Counted from the first letter of the stretch, positions 7,372-15,779 are shown. The stretch: DNA of 16,005 nt from Desulfobacteraceae bacterium (GCA_013203195.1 JABMQM010000317.1:1-16005); one strand, 5' to 3'. The notes: generated by a model from the sequence alone, not told the origin. Translations and numbers: made by a program.

Positions 7372-8035
7372 CCTGCAAATCCTCCCTGACAACTTTTCGG
7401 GGTCCTCCGGCCCTGTCGGTGGACCAATCTTTCAATGCACTCAGCTTTTCATAATCATCGAATCTGTCCAAAGCCTTGAGGCGCTCGACGATCAGTTGCC
7501 AGGCACAGACAACATCCTTGTGAATCTCACAACTCCCTTTGGTCGAGCCGCCGCACGGACCGTTCAGAACGCGTTTGGCGCACCTGGAAATCGGACATAT
7601 TCCGCCGGTACGCGCCAGAATACACTCGCCACACCCCTGGCACCTTTCCGTCCAGAGACCCCGTTCTTCGGTAACCCCCATAAAGACGGTGTTCACTCCG
7701 GGATAGACAGGGGTGGCGTGGTATTTTTCAGCCATGAACTGAACGCCGACACCGCAGGCCAGGGAGACGACAGCGTTATACTGATCGATGATATCCCGAA
7801 CCTCTTCAAGGTATTCATGGTCACATTGACGCTGCAGCGTACGCTCGTCGATCCGGACCGTCTGTCCCTGATTTAGAAAATGCATTCTCAGAACCGAAGC
7901 CAGAACAGCGACCTCCTTCTTACCCCCTGCCTCACAAACCGTGACACATTCGTTGCAACCCAGAATGAGGATCTTATCATGATCTTTGACTTCTTCTATG
8001 ATTTCCTCAACCGGTTTTCTATCTGCAACAATCAT
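7352..8035 (-). CDS. metV: MetV, iron-sulfur/zinc partner subunit of MetF
   Basis: 227 residues of the MTHFR C-terminal (MetV) family. The N-terminal half has GCNECVTVCEAGGKKE (Cys 27/30/34). The C-terminal half carries the cysteine-rich signature CQGCGEC, ICPISRC, GPCGG and GSCE (Cys 132/135/138/147/152/161/169), a conserved set thought to bind iron-sulfur and zinc. In Moorella-type enzymes MetV joins MetF to form the reductase core and passes electrons from the Hdr-type module to the flavin of MetF. ATG 8035 has AGAGAGG just upstream. All key cysteines are encoded by TGT/TGC and no in-frame TGA is present, in contrast to its electron-transfer neighbours. Confidence 0.92.
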   Translation of the reverse strand: MIVADRKPVEEIIEEVKDHDKILILGCNECVTVCEAGGKKEVAVLASVLRMHFLNQGQTVRIDERTLQRQCDHEYLEEVRDIIDQYNAVVSLACGVGVQFMAEKYHATPVYPGVNTVFMGVTEERGLWTERCQGCGECILARTGGICPISRCAKRVLNGPCGGSTKGSCEIHKDVVCAWQLIVERLKALDRFDDYEKLSALKDWSTDRAGGPRKVVREDLQDESKDT

Positions 8036-8093
8036 AAGACCTCTCTTTCATTTTTACTTTTACTCAATTCGCAATCTTAAATCACCAAACTTT

Positions 8094-8522
8094 TCAGGCA
8101 GCCTTATCAGCGGCCCGCTTAATCGGGTTGGGACCCAATTTGAGGATTCTTTCGTTCATTTCAATTGCGAATTGGGTAAAACGTAAACCTTCACTGGATG
8201 AAAGGTTGTACATCTGCACCCTTTCTCCACCGATATTAATGGTATCAAGAATCTTCCGGACCTGCTCCACCCGTTTGCGAGCCCTTAAATTACCACTGTT
8301 AAAATGGCAGTCTCCTTCCATACATCCCACCACATAAACACCGTCGGCGCCCTTTTCAAAGGCGTGGAGCATATGAATGACATCGACTTTGCCGGTACAC
8401 GGTACCAGAATGATTTGAATGTTGGACGGGTATTGCAAACGCATCGAACCTGCCAGGTCCGCGGCCGTATACCCTCAGAACTTGCAGCAAAATGAAACAA
8501 TGATCGGGTCGAAATCTTTCAT
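8094..8522 (-). CDS. mvhD: MvhD/VhuD-like iron-sulfur electron-transfer subunit, selenoprotein (UGA = Sec16)
   Basis: A 142-residue MvhD-family [2Fe-2S] protein, read through TGA at 8477-8475. It starts MKDFDPIIVSFCCKF-U-GY, where relatives have FCCxxCxY. Other conserved cysteines are in LVPCTGK (42) and GCMEGDCHF (67, 72), and NLRARKR is also typical. Without readthrough the gene would start at an internal ATG (8444) lacking the first cysteines. GAGGAG sits 8 bases before ATG 8522. A SECIS-like hairpin follows the TGA. MvhD bridges hydrogenase or formate dehydrogenase to HdrA, or HdrA to MetFV. Methanococcal VhuD is a known selenoprotein of this family. No hydrogenase genes are in the window. 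The true stop codon is also TGA (8096-8094), with no hairpin seen after it. Confidence 0.92.
8446..8460 (-). promoter_or_regulatory. Bacterial SECIS element of mvhD
   Basis: Bases 15-20 after the TGA (GGACCT) pair with bases 24-29 (AGGTTC), one G-U pair included, around loop GGC. A flanking outer stem, GGGTAT (bases 1-6) with ATACCC (bases 42-47), is also perfect. The GG in the apical loop about 21 bases after UGA fits known bacterial SECIS geometry. Confidence 0.72.
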
Positions 8523-8538
8523 AACATACTCCTCTCTA

Positions 8539-8556
8539 GCAAGGATTCAGCCTTGC
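8539..8556 (-). other. Intercistronic hairpin between hdrA and mvhD
   Basis: GCAAGG (8539-8544) and CCTTGC (8551-8556) form a perfect 6-base stem with a 6-base loop, just upstream of the mvhD ribosome binding site. No T run follows on the transcribed strand, so a terminator is unlikely. It may mark an mRNA processing site or modulate mvhD translation. Confidence 0.35.
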
Positions 8557-8588
8557 CCGGTCCTTTTACAAATTCGGCATTACATCAA

Positions 8589-11500
8589 TCAATTAAATAA
8601 AGCGTCAATTTTACACATAATCTGATTGTCCTCATACCAACTCAGCTCGATCGCCTTGGCCGGACATTCCGCCGTACAGATGCCGCAACCATGACACAAG
8701 GCCTCATCGATTTGGCTGACACCATCTTCATTTATCCTGGGCACATTGTAGGGACACGCCCGGACACAGACCAGGCAGGCGGCACAGAGGTCGGCCTCGA
8801 CCTTGGCGGTCACGGCAGATAACGTCAACCGGGGCTGGGACAAGAACGTAGTGGCTCTTCCAGCCGCGGCCAAGGCCTGGGAAATCGATTCGGTCAAAAG
8901 TTTGGGACTGTGGGCGGTGCCACAGACAAAAATACCCTCGGTTGCCATATCGACCGGCCTTAACTTAACGTGGGCCTCCATAAAATAGCCTTCCGCCGTC
9001 CGGGCCAGTTTAACAATAGAGGCGAGTTCCTCGGTGTCTTCGGCCACCATTCCGGCACTCAGCGCCAAAAGGTCTGCGCTGACCTGAATGGGACGACCCA
9101 GAATATGGTCCGTAAATGTCACCTCAACACCATCTTCGGTCGCTTCGGCCACAGGGGGATTATCCGCCTCGAACCTTGAGAATATAACTCCTTTTTGCCG
9201 GGCCTCGGTATAGTACTCTTCCAGAAAGCCGTAGGTACGGATATCCCGGTAAAGGACAAAGACCTGGGCATCCGGATTAAGATTTTTGATATGGATGGCA
9301 TTTTTAACGGCGGCCTGACAGCAAATTCTGGAGCAATTGGGATTCTCCTCGTTGCGCGATCCCACACACTGTATCATGACCACCTGTTTCAGATCATCGG
9401 CGCCCTGCTTTTTTAAATGATCGCCAAGCTCCACCTGGGTCATTACCCTTTGGTCCTGGCCATAGAGAAATTCTTGGGGACGGTATTCCGTAGCCCCGGT
9501 CGCCAGAATGACAACACCATGATCGATCTTTCTTTCGTACATACCCGGCCCAACCAGCACTTCGGTTGTAAAGTTCCCTTTGAAGCCGGAAAATCCAACG
9601 ATGAGGGATCGGGTTAAAACCTGGATTTTGGGATGGGAATTCACCTTCTCAATCCGTTCTGCCAAATACTCGCCCACATCCATCCCTTCGATAGTAGCGA
9701 TAAGACGATTGGCCATTCCACCCAATTTTTCTTCTTTTTCGACCAGAACCACTTCAAAATCCTGATCCGCAAGACCCAAGGCTGCATTCATGCCGGCGAC
9801 GCCGCCGCCGACAACCAGCGCCCGTTGAACAACCGGAATCGTCTTTTCGTGAAGCGGACGGAGTGTCGCCGAACGCGCTACGGCCATGCGTACCAGTTTT
9901 TTCGATTTTTCCAAAGCTTTGGCGGGCTCATCCGAATGGACCCAGGAATCCTGATTGCGGATATTGGCGATTTCGACCAGGTATTTATTGATACCACAGC
10001 TCACCAGCGTGTCCATGAAGATCCCCTCGTGGGTCTTGGGGGTGCAAGCCGCAACGACGATTCTGTTAAGGCGGTGTTCTTGGAGGATTTCCTTCATCTT
10101 TTCCAAAGAATCCTGACTGCAGGAAAACAGGTTCTGACCCGTATAGGCAACATGGGGGAGCGTCTTGGCATACTCCTCGAGAACATTGACGTCTATAATA
10201 CCGGCGATGTTGACGCCGCAGTGGCAAACAAAAACGCCGATGCGCGGTTCCTGCTGCGTTACATCGATTTCATCGGGAATCTCCACACTTTTGGTCTGGG
10301 TGTGTCTGACCTCGTTCAAAAGCCCGCCGGCCAGGCATGCCGCCGCACTCGCCTCGCTCACGGAACTCGGTATATCTTTGGGTTCCTGAAATACCCCGGA
10401 TACAAAGATCCCGGGCCGCGAGGTTTCCACCGGCGCCTGCGGCCGGGTAACGGCAAAATTGTATTTATCCAGTTCGATCCCCAGACGCTCAGCCAGTTTT
10501 TTGGTTGTGTCCGGCACCTGAAGCCCTACGGACAGCACCACCATGTTGAACGTCTCTTCCTGGCGCGTACCGCTCTCATCCACATACTGCAATTGCAAAT
10601 CGCCGGTCGCGGGCATCTCATTGATCGTGTGAATTCTCGCTTTAACGAAACGAACCCCGGCTTTTTCTTTGGCCCTTAAGTAATACTTCTCGTAGTCTTT
10701 GCCAAAGGTCCGGATATCCATATTAAAAATGGCGCAATCCAGTTCTTCCTTGGAATGATCCTTGGCGATCATGGAATCCTTTATCGCGTACATGCAGCAG
10801 ACCGACGAACAATACCCATTGCCGCAGCGGTTGGTGTCACGCGACCCTACACACTGCAGCCAGGCAATCTTTTTCGGCTCGGATTCATCCGAGGGACGCA
10901 CCAGGTGCCCCATGGTCGGACCCGAAGCGCTCAAAATGCGCTCAAATTCCAAACTGGTCACCACGTTGGGGTTGCGCTTGTAATGGTAAAATTCCTCAAA
11001 CACAGTCGGATCATACGGTTCGGATCCCGTAGCCAGTATCACCGAACCCACGGCAAGCTCCAGTTCTGCGGACTGCTGGTCGTGAATCACCGCCTCGGCC
11101 AGACAGGCCTCGACACACTGCATGCACTCCGAACAATACCCGCAGTTCAAACAACGCGCTGCCTCTGCTTGACCCTCGGTCTCGTCGTAGCCCAGCTCCA
11201 CTTCCGCAAAGTTGCCCTGGCGCTTTTCAATCGCCAGCTCGGGCATCCTGGCGCGTGCCTCCTTCGGTTCGTCCTCGGGAACCGGACGGTACACCGGATC
11301 GGTTACTTCGGCCGGCTCGCGGCCCTCGGCCAGGTCGCGGCCGTCCAGGTAACGCACCATGGACTCGGCCGCCTCGCGGCCCTGGGCAATCGCGCCAATG
11401 GCCACCCAGGGGCCCGTCTGCAAATCACCGCCGGCAAAAACGCCCTCGCGGCCCATGGCATAGGTCACCGCATCGGTCTCGGCCGTGCCCCAGCGCGTAA

Positions 11501-13058
11501 ATTCCAAACCGGTCACATCTTCGATGGACGCAAGGTCCGGACGCTGGCCGATGGCAGGGATCAACTGGTCGATCTCGATTTCGTACTCGCTGCCCGGAAT
11601 CGGAATCGGGCGGCGACGCCCTGATGAATCCGGCTCGCCCAGTTCCATGCGGATGCAGCGCAGCCCCTCCACCTGGCCGTCGCGCACCAAAACCTCCTGG
11701 GGCGCCGCCAGATAAGTGATCTGCGTGCCTTCCTCCTCGGCCGCATGGATTTCTTCCTCCCAGGCCGGCATCTCGGCCCGCGTGCGGCGATAGATAATGC
11801 TCACCTCTTCGGCGCCCAGACGAACCGCACTGCGGGCTACATCAATGGCCACATTGCCGCCGCCGATGATCGCAACGTTTTTGCCCACGGTCGCTGTGCC
11901 GGTTAAGTTCACCTCGCGCAGAAAATCAACACCCTGCCGCACGCCTTTGGAGTTTTCACCCGGAATCCCCAGCTCGATACCCTTGTGCGCCCCCAGGGCC
12001 AAATACACCGCCTTGTAGCCCTGATCGAACAAATCGTCCACCGTCAGATCGGGCCCTAAGGGCGTGTTGGTCTTGATTTCAACACCCAGATTGGTGATCA
12101 CCTCGATTTCCTGGTCCAGAACCTCCCGGGGCAAACGGTGCGCCGGAATGCCGACTCGCAGCATACCCCCGGCCTTGGGCAGGGCCTCGTAGATCGTCGA
12201 CAGCACCCCCTGCCGTGCCAGGTGATACGCCGCCGACAGGCCCGCAGGACCCGAGCCGATGATCGCGACCTTTTCTTTGCGCGGCGCCGCACACTCAATC
12301 TCTATCTGGCGGCAATCAAACTGATCCGCGGCCAGGCGCTTCAAATCCCGGATCGCTACCGCATCGTCCACCTCCAGGCGACGACAGGCATCCTCACAGC
12401 CGTGGGGGCAGATCCGACCCAACACGCCGGGCAGCGGCAGCTCCTCCATGATGATCTCAAGGGCCTCCTTGTACTTGCCCTCCTTGACCATTTGCACATA
12501 TCCCTGAACGTTCAATCCTGCCGGACATGCCGAACGGCAGGGGGCTTTGTCCGCCTTTTGTATGGCAAAGGCCCCAGGAATCGCCTGGGGGTATCTTTTA
12601 TAGGCCGCTTTTTTGTTACAAAGGCCTTCATCGTACTCGTTAGGAAGCTCTACGGGACAAACCTTGACACATTCACCGCAGCTGGTGCACTTGTCCAAAT
12701 CGATAAAGCGAGCTTCCTGCCACAGCTTTGCCGTAAAACGTCCCGGGTTGCCTTCAAGACTCAAAAGTTCGGTGTTTGTCAAAAGCTCTATATTTAAATG
12801 CCGGCCGACCTCGACCAGTTTTGGCGAGATAATTCACATGGAACAATCATTGGTAGGAAAGGTCTTGTCCAACTGCGACATCATACCACCGATGGCCGAA
12901 GATCTCTCGACCAGGTAGACATAATATCCCGAGTTGGCCAGATCCAGGGCGGACTGCATGCCTGCAATGCCGCCACCGAGCACCAGCACCGAACCGATAC
13001 TCTCTTTTCCAGGCTTTGCCGAGGGCGTATCTTTTACGTGGTTGTTCTTTTTTTCCAT
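8589..13058 (-). CDS. hdrA: HdrA-GltD-HdrA fusion flavoprotein, selenoprotein (UGA = Sec75)
   Basis: 1489 residues read through TGA at 12836-12834. FAD motif GGGIAGMQSA (28-37) leads to KTFPTNDCSM-U-IISPKLVEVG, where most HdrA have Cys. A ferredoxin motif follows (CTSCGECVKVCP, ~124-135). A GltD-like module spans ~170-600: CRSACPAG, ICPHGCEDAC, FAD loop IIGSGPAGLSAAYHL (~266), NAD(P) loop IIGGGNVAIDVARS (~397), VFAGGD. HdrA then resumes at a cysteine cluster (~636-652), CVGSRD and VCCMYAIK. A second HdrA unit starts at ~939 (GVFVCHCGVNIAG), with FAD motif VVGGGVAGMNAA (~1081) and two C-terminal [4Fe-4S] motifs (1425-1436, 1455-1466). It is probably the flavin hub joining NAD(P)H to MvhD, HdrC/B and MetFV (inference). 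ATG 13058 has AAGGA upstream and lies 10 bases after the metF paralogue. Confidence 0.93.
12801..12818 (-). promoter_or_regulatory. Bacterial SECIS element of hdrA
   Basis: Bases 16-21 after the TGA (CTGGTC) pair with bases 28-33 (GGCCGG), two G-U pairs included, around loop GAGGTC. The GG of the loop is 24-25 bases after the UGA. The AGGTC loop sequence closely resembles the classical fdhF-type SECIS loop. Confidence 0.72.
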
Positions 13059-13068
13059 TTTTCTGTCC

Positions 13069-13938
13069 TTACATTCTCTCTATTATTTCAGGAAGCTTGT
13101 GCTCCCATCCGATGGTTGCAAGTAAGACTCCGCCGAACCCTTCCTGCTGCAATGTCTTTGCCATCTCCGATGCAATCCGGAGACACTCGCGTACCTTGTC
13201 AGGGGATTTCTGAATCCTTTTGAGCAATGCATCGGGAATGTCCACATGCTCAACATTGCGCTGAATGTAACGGGCCATCCCCAGGGATTTTAGCAACAAC
13301 ACCGTTGGAATTATTTTTATCTTCCCAAGGTCCACCCGCTGGATAAAAGGTTGAATGGCAGCAAGATCGAATAGAGGGGGGGTGACGAAGAATGTAGCGC
13401 CGGCATCGACTTTCTGGTTCATTTCTTCGATAACCAATTCAGGGGATTTACCCTTAGCGCCGGCATCGACCGTCGAGCCCACAAGAAAGCGGGGAGCTCC
13501 GGCAAGTTCAATGCCGGCCATATCTTTGCCTTCCTGAAGCGCCTGTGTAGCCCTCAATAATTCCAGCAGATCGATGTCATAAACCGATCTGGCCTGGTGG
13601 TGGTCTCCATAGCCGGGCTCTTCTCCTGTGACCGCCATAACACTGGTGATACCGCAGCCGTAAGCTGCAAGGAGATCTGCCTGGATAGCGATGCGGTTCC
13701 TGTCCCTGCAATTAAGCTGCGACACCGCCTCCATGCCTTCTTTTTGCAGAATCACGGCACCGCCGAGAGAACTCATCCGCATGACGGCATTGCTCATTTC
13801 GGGCACAACAAAGGCATCCACATTGCCTTTGACCCGTCTGGCATTCGTCACCATCGTGGAGACATCGACTCCCTTGGGCGGCTCCATTTCCGCAAGTATG
13901 GCAAATTCCCCTGTCTCAAATTTGCGCTTCAATTGCAT
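13069..13938 (-). CDS. metF: MetF paralogue, methylenetetrahydrofolate reductase family
   Basis: 289 residues of the same TIM-barrel family as the metF at 6439-7371, but clearly divergent. AEMEPPKGVD matches the conserved Glu/PP motif, CRDRNRIAIQADLLAA the folate/flavin region, VTGEEPGYGDH the following loop and KIIPTVLLLKSLGMARYI the later barrel strands. It lacks the C-terminal extension (HVMAIEWEEMVPEIV type) of the other copy. No second metV is present, so this copy may share MetV, act alone, or use a different folate or C1 carrier. ATG 13938 has a near-perfect GGAGGT ribosome binding site. It is the first gene after the sigma-54 promoter and lies 10 bases before hdrA, so it belongs to the same operon. 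Confidence 0.88.
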   Translation of the reverse strand: MQLKRKFETGEFAILAEMEPPKGVDVSTMVTNARRVKGNVDAFVVPEMSNAVMRMSSLGGAVILQKEGMEAVSQLNCRDRNRIAIQADLLAAYGCGITSVMAVTGEEPGYGDHHQARSVYDIDLLELLRATQALQEGKDMAGIELAGAPRFLVGSTVDAGAKGKSPELVIEEMNQKVDAGATFFVTPPLFDLAAIQPFIQRVDLGKIKIIPTVLLLKSLGMARYIQRNVEHVDIPDALLKRIQKSPDKVRECLRIASEMAKTLQQEGFGGVLLATIGWEHKLPEIIERM

Positions 13939-14037
13939 ATTATTACCTCCGGGTTTTTAGAAAACGTACTTGAGCTGCACCTAAATCAAGCGATAATTAG
14001 ACTGAAATCGCGGCTCAACCAGGTTCAATTACTATGT

Positions 14038-14054
14038 AGCAACAACCGTGCCAG
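14038..14054 (-). promoter_or_regulatory. Sigma-54 promoter (-24/-12) of the metF-hdrA operon
   Basis: The minus strand reads CTGGCACGGTTGTTGCT, matching the sigma-54 consensus YTGGCACGrNNNTTGCW at every specified position, with GG and GC at the required spacing. Transcription would start near 14027, about 90 bases before the ATG of the first metF. No other full match was seen in the intergenic DNA of the window. Confidence 0.85.
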
Positions 14055-14093
14055 AAAAATAATGCTAACAAGACATGTTGAAAAGTGTGTAAT

Positions 14094-14103
14094 ATCAATT
14101 GAT
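14094..14103. other. 10-base perfect palindrome
   Basis: ATCAATTGAT lies about 40 bases upstream of the sigma-54 promoter. It could be a protein-binding site in the loop between promoter and upstream palindromes, but a 10-base AT-rich palindrome may be chance. Confidence 0.25.
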
Positions 14104-14161
14104 TGAAACGGAGAGGTTCCAGCGGCAAGGTATTTTCAAGTTTGAATACAAGGAACTGTTG

Positions 14162-14235
14162 TGCCAATTTGGCATATGTGCTAAAGCAAATAATATTAAA
14201 TCCATAACGTTACAATAAACTGTGCCGTTTTGGCA
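14162..14235. promoter_or_regulatory. Two palindromic sites, candidate binding sites of the divergent activator
   Basis: TGCC-N5-GGCA occurs at 14162-14174 and again at 14223-14235. The wider context is shared (GTGCC, two variable bases, TTTGGCAT). The sites lie roughly 110-200 bases upstream of the sigma-54 promoter on the minus strand, the usual distance for enhancer sites of NtrC-type activators. The second is 23 bases before the activator's own start codon, so it may also give autoregulation. Assignment to this activator is inference. Confidence 0.6.
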
Positions 14236-14258
14236 TGGTCTTGTTTGGAGCATCAGAT

Positions 14259-15629
14259 ATGAATAACAGCATAATCCTGGTTGATGATGATCTTGATTTT
14301 CTCGAAACCCTGAAAAAGCGGCTGATCAACTCAGGGTTTAAGAATATTCACACTGAAGATGACCCGTTAAAAGCAGCATTGCTTTTTGAAAAAGGAGAGG
14401 TATTTGATATCGCCTTGATTGACATGACCATGCCGGGCATGAACGGAATCGAATTGCTTGAAACAATCAAGACGATGAGTCCGAGGACCGAATGCATTAT
14501 GCTGACGGCTGTGAACGATGCCCGCAATGCCGTGGAATGCATTAAAAAGGGGGCTTATGATTATCTTTTGAAACCGATTGCCCAGGAGGATCTTGTTTTT
14601 TCAATGCAACGCACCCTGGAGAGGAAGCGTTTACTCGATATTCTGGACATTGAAAAAAGTAAAACCCTGCCCCGGCTGATAAACCCGGAGCCATTTAAAC
14701 CGATTGTTACCCAATCCCATAAAGTTCTAAGGATTTTGAAGGAAGCCGAGCTGCACGCCGGCAGTGATGTTCCTGTTTTGATTACCGGAGAAAGCGGGAC
14801 CGGCAAGGAACTTGTCGCCAAAGCCATCCATGCCGCCAGCCCGAGGTCGAAATTCCCGTTTACGCCGGTAAACATGGCCTCTCTTACCGGCAGCCTGTTT
14901 GAAGCGGAATTTTTCGGCCACACCAAAGGCGCGTTTACGGGCGCGGAAAACACCCGTACCGGCTACCTCGAACACACCCATCGGGGCACCATGTTTTTGG
15001 ATGAAATCGGAAACCTGACTTATGCGCTTCAGGGCAAACTGTTGCGGGTTTTACAGGATGGTGAATTTCTCAAGCTGGGGACCAGCAGCCGTCAGAAGGT
15101 TGATGTTCGCTTTATTGCAGCCACTAACGAGGACATGGACAAACTCATCGCCAAGAAGCTATTTCGCAAAGATTTATTTTACCGGATCAGGGTCGGATGG
15201 CTCCACCTGCCCCCCTTGAGGGCGAGGCAGGGAGATATCCCGTTGCTGGCAAATAAATTTTTAAAGGATTTTTGCGGTCATTCAAATGATTGCGTGATTA
15301 CAAAAGAGGCCATGTGTGTGCTTGTGGAATATAGTTATCCCGGGAATGTCAGGGAACTTCAATCCATCATACAGTCGGCCGTCAACCTATCCCAGGGAAA
15401 GCCGATTTCCACAAATTTCCTTCCTGAACATTTGCAAGCGAAAAAACCAGTCTTAAATTGCAAGGATTCTTCAGAATCTGAAGCCATCCTCCCCCTGACA
15501 CAAGTTGAAAAAACGCTTATCCTCAGAGCTTATGAACAGACGGGTTGCAACAAATCCCAGACAGCCAAGCTTCTGGGCATCGGCCTCAATACCCTCAGAA
15601 GGAAGCTTAAGTCGTATGGAGAAAATTAG
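14259..15629 (+). CDS. NtrC-family sigma-54-dependent response regulator
   Basis: 456 residues in three parts. The receiver domain (1-120) has Asp pair 9-11, phospho-acceptor Asp55 (IALIDMTMPGMNG) and KPI. The AAA+ domain has Walker A GESGTGKE (177-184), the sigma-54-contacting loop GAFTGAE (224-230), Walker B MFLDEIG (245-251), sensor ATNED and RDLFYRI. A Fis-type helix-turn-helix lies near the C-terminus (SQTAKLLGIGLNTLRRKL). When phosphorylated it would bind upstream sites as an oligomer and remodel sigma-54 RNA polymerase. ATG 14259 is chosen because GGAG (14247-14250) is 8 bases upstream; the in-frame ATG at 14235 lies within the palindrome and adds 8 unlikely residues. It is divergent from the metF-hdrA operon, whose sigma-54 promoter is its likely target. 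No kinase gene is adjacent. Confidence 0.94.
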   Translation: MNNSIILVDDDLDFLETLKKRLINSGFKNIHTEDDPLKAALLFEKGEVFDIALIDMTMPGMNGIELLETIKTMSPRTECIMLTAVNDARNAVECIKKGAYDYLLKPIAQEDLVFSMQRTLERKRLLDILDIEKSKTLPRLINPEPFKPIVTQSHKVLRILKEAELHAGSDVPVLITGESGTGKELVAKAIHAASPRSKFPFTPVNMASLTGSLFEAEFFGHTKGAFTGAENTRTGYLEHTHRGTMFLDEIGNLTYALQGKLLRVLQDGEFLKLGTSSRQKVDVRFIAATNEDMDKLIAKKLFRKDLFYRIRVGWLHLPPLRARQGDIPLLANKFLKDFCGHSNDCVITKEAMCVLVEYSYPGNVRELQSIIQSAVNLSQGKPISTNFLPEHLQAKKPVLNCKDSSESEAILPLTQVEKTLILRAYEQTGCNKSQTAKLLGIGLNTLRRKLKSYGEN

Positions 15630-15695
15630 TAGTTGAGGGGGCGGGGAGTTTTCTCTATTAGATCGTCTCATGGCGAAGTCTGCTCGGTCATCCCG

Positions 15696-15775
15696 AAAGG
15701 TTTGCCTGTTTGCCCGTTCGCCGGTATTTATTCATGCACGGGCTAACTGGACAACGGGCTAACCGGACAACCTTT
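15696..15775. repeat. Imperfect hairpin of short repeats
   Basis: The left arm (15696 to about 15724) has units like GTTTGCCC. The right arm (about 15738-15775) has units like GGCTAACC/GGACAAC, and its reverse complement matches the left arm imperfectly; AAAGGTT at 15696-15702 pairs exactly with AACCTTT at 15769-15775. It lies between convergent genes and could act as a bidirectional terminator. The architecture resembles the element at 4357-4494 with a different unit sequence. The rest of 15630-15779 shows nothing else recognisable. Confidence 0.55.
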
Positions 15776-15779
15776 TCCA

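Noticed and set aside
8444..8446. ATG 8444 as the real start of mvhD
   Set aside because: It would remove the conserved FCCxxC/U motif, and the upstream in-frame ATG 8522 has a clear ribosome binding site.
9633..11624. Long plus-strand open frames (348 and 289 codons) opposite hdrA
   Set aside because: They are antisense shadows of a strongly coding region; their translations have no recognisable motifs and no good ribosome binding sites.
12834..13058. A separate 74-residue gene followed by a 1397-residue gene starting at TTG 12782
   Set aside because: The two parts are in one frame, the join reproduces the HdrA signature around a Cys/Sec position, and a SECIS-like hairpin follows the TGA. 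TTG 12782 has no ribosome binding site.
14155..14174. A second minus-strand sigma-54 promoter (TTGGCACAACAGTTCC)
   Set aside because: The -24 part fits but the -12 part has CC instead of the near-invariant GC, and the sequence is explained by the palindromic site. The match at 14038-14054 is complete.
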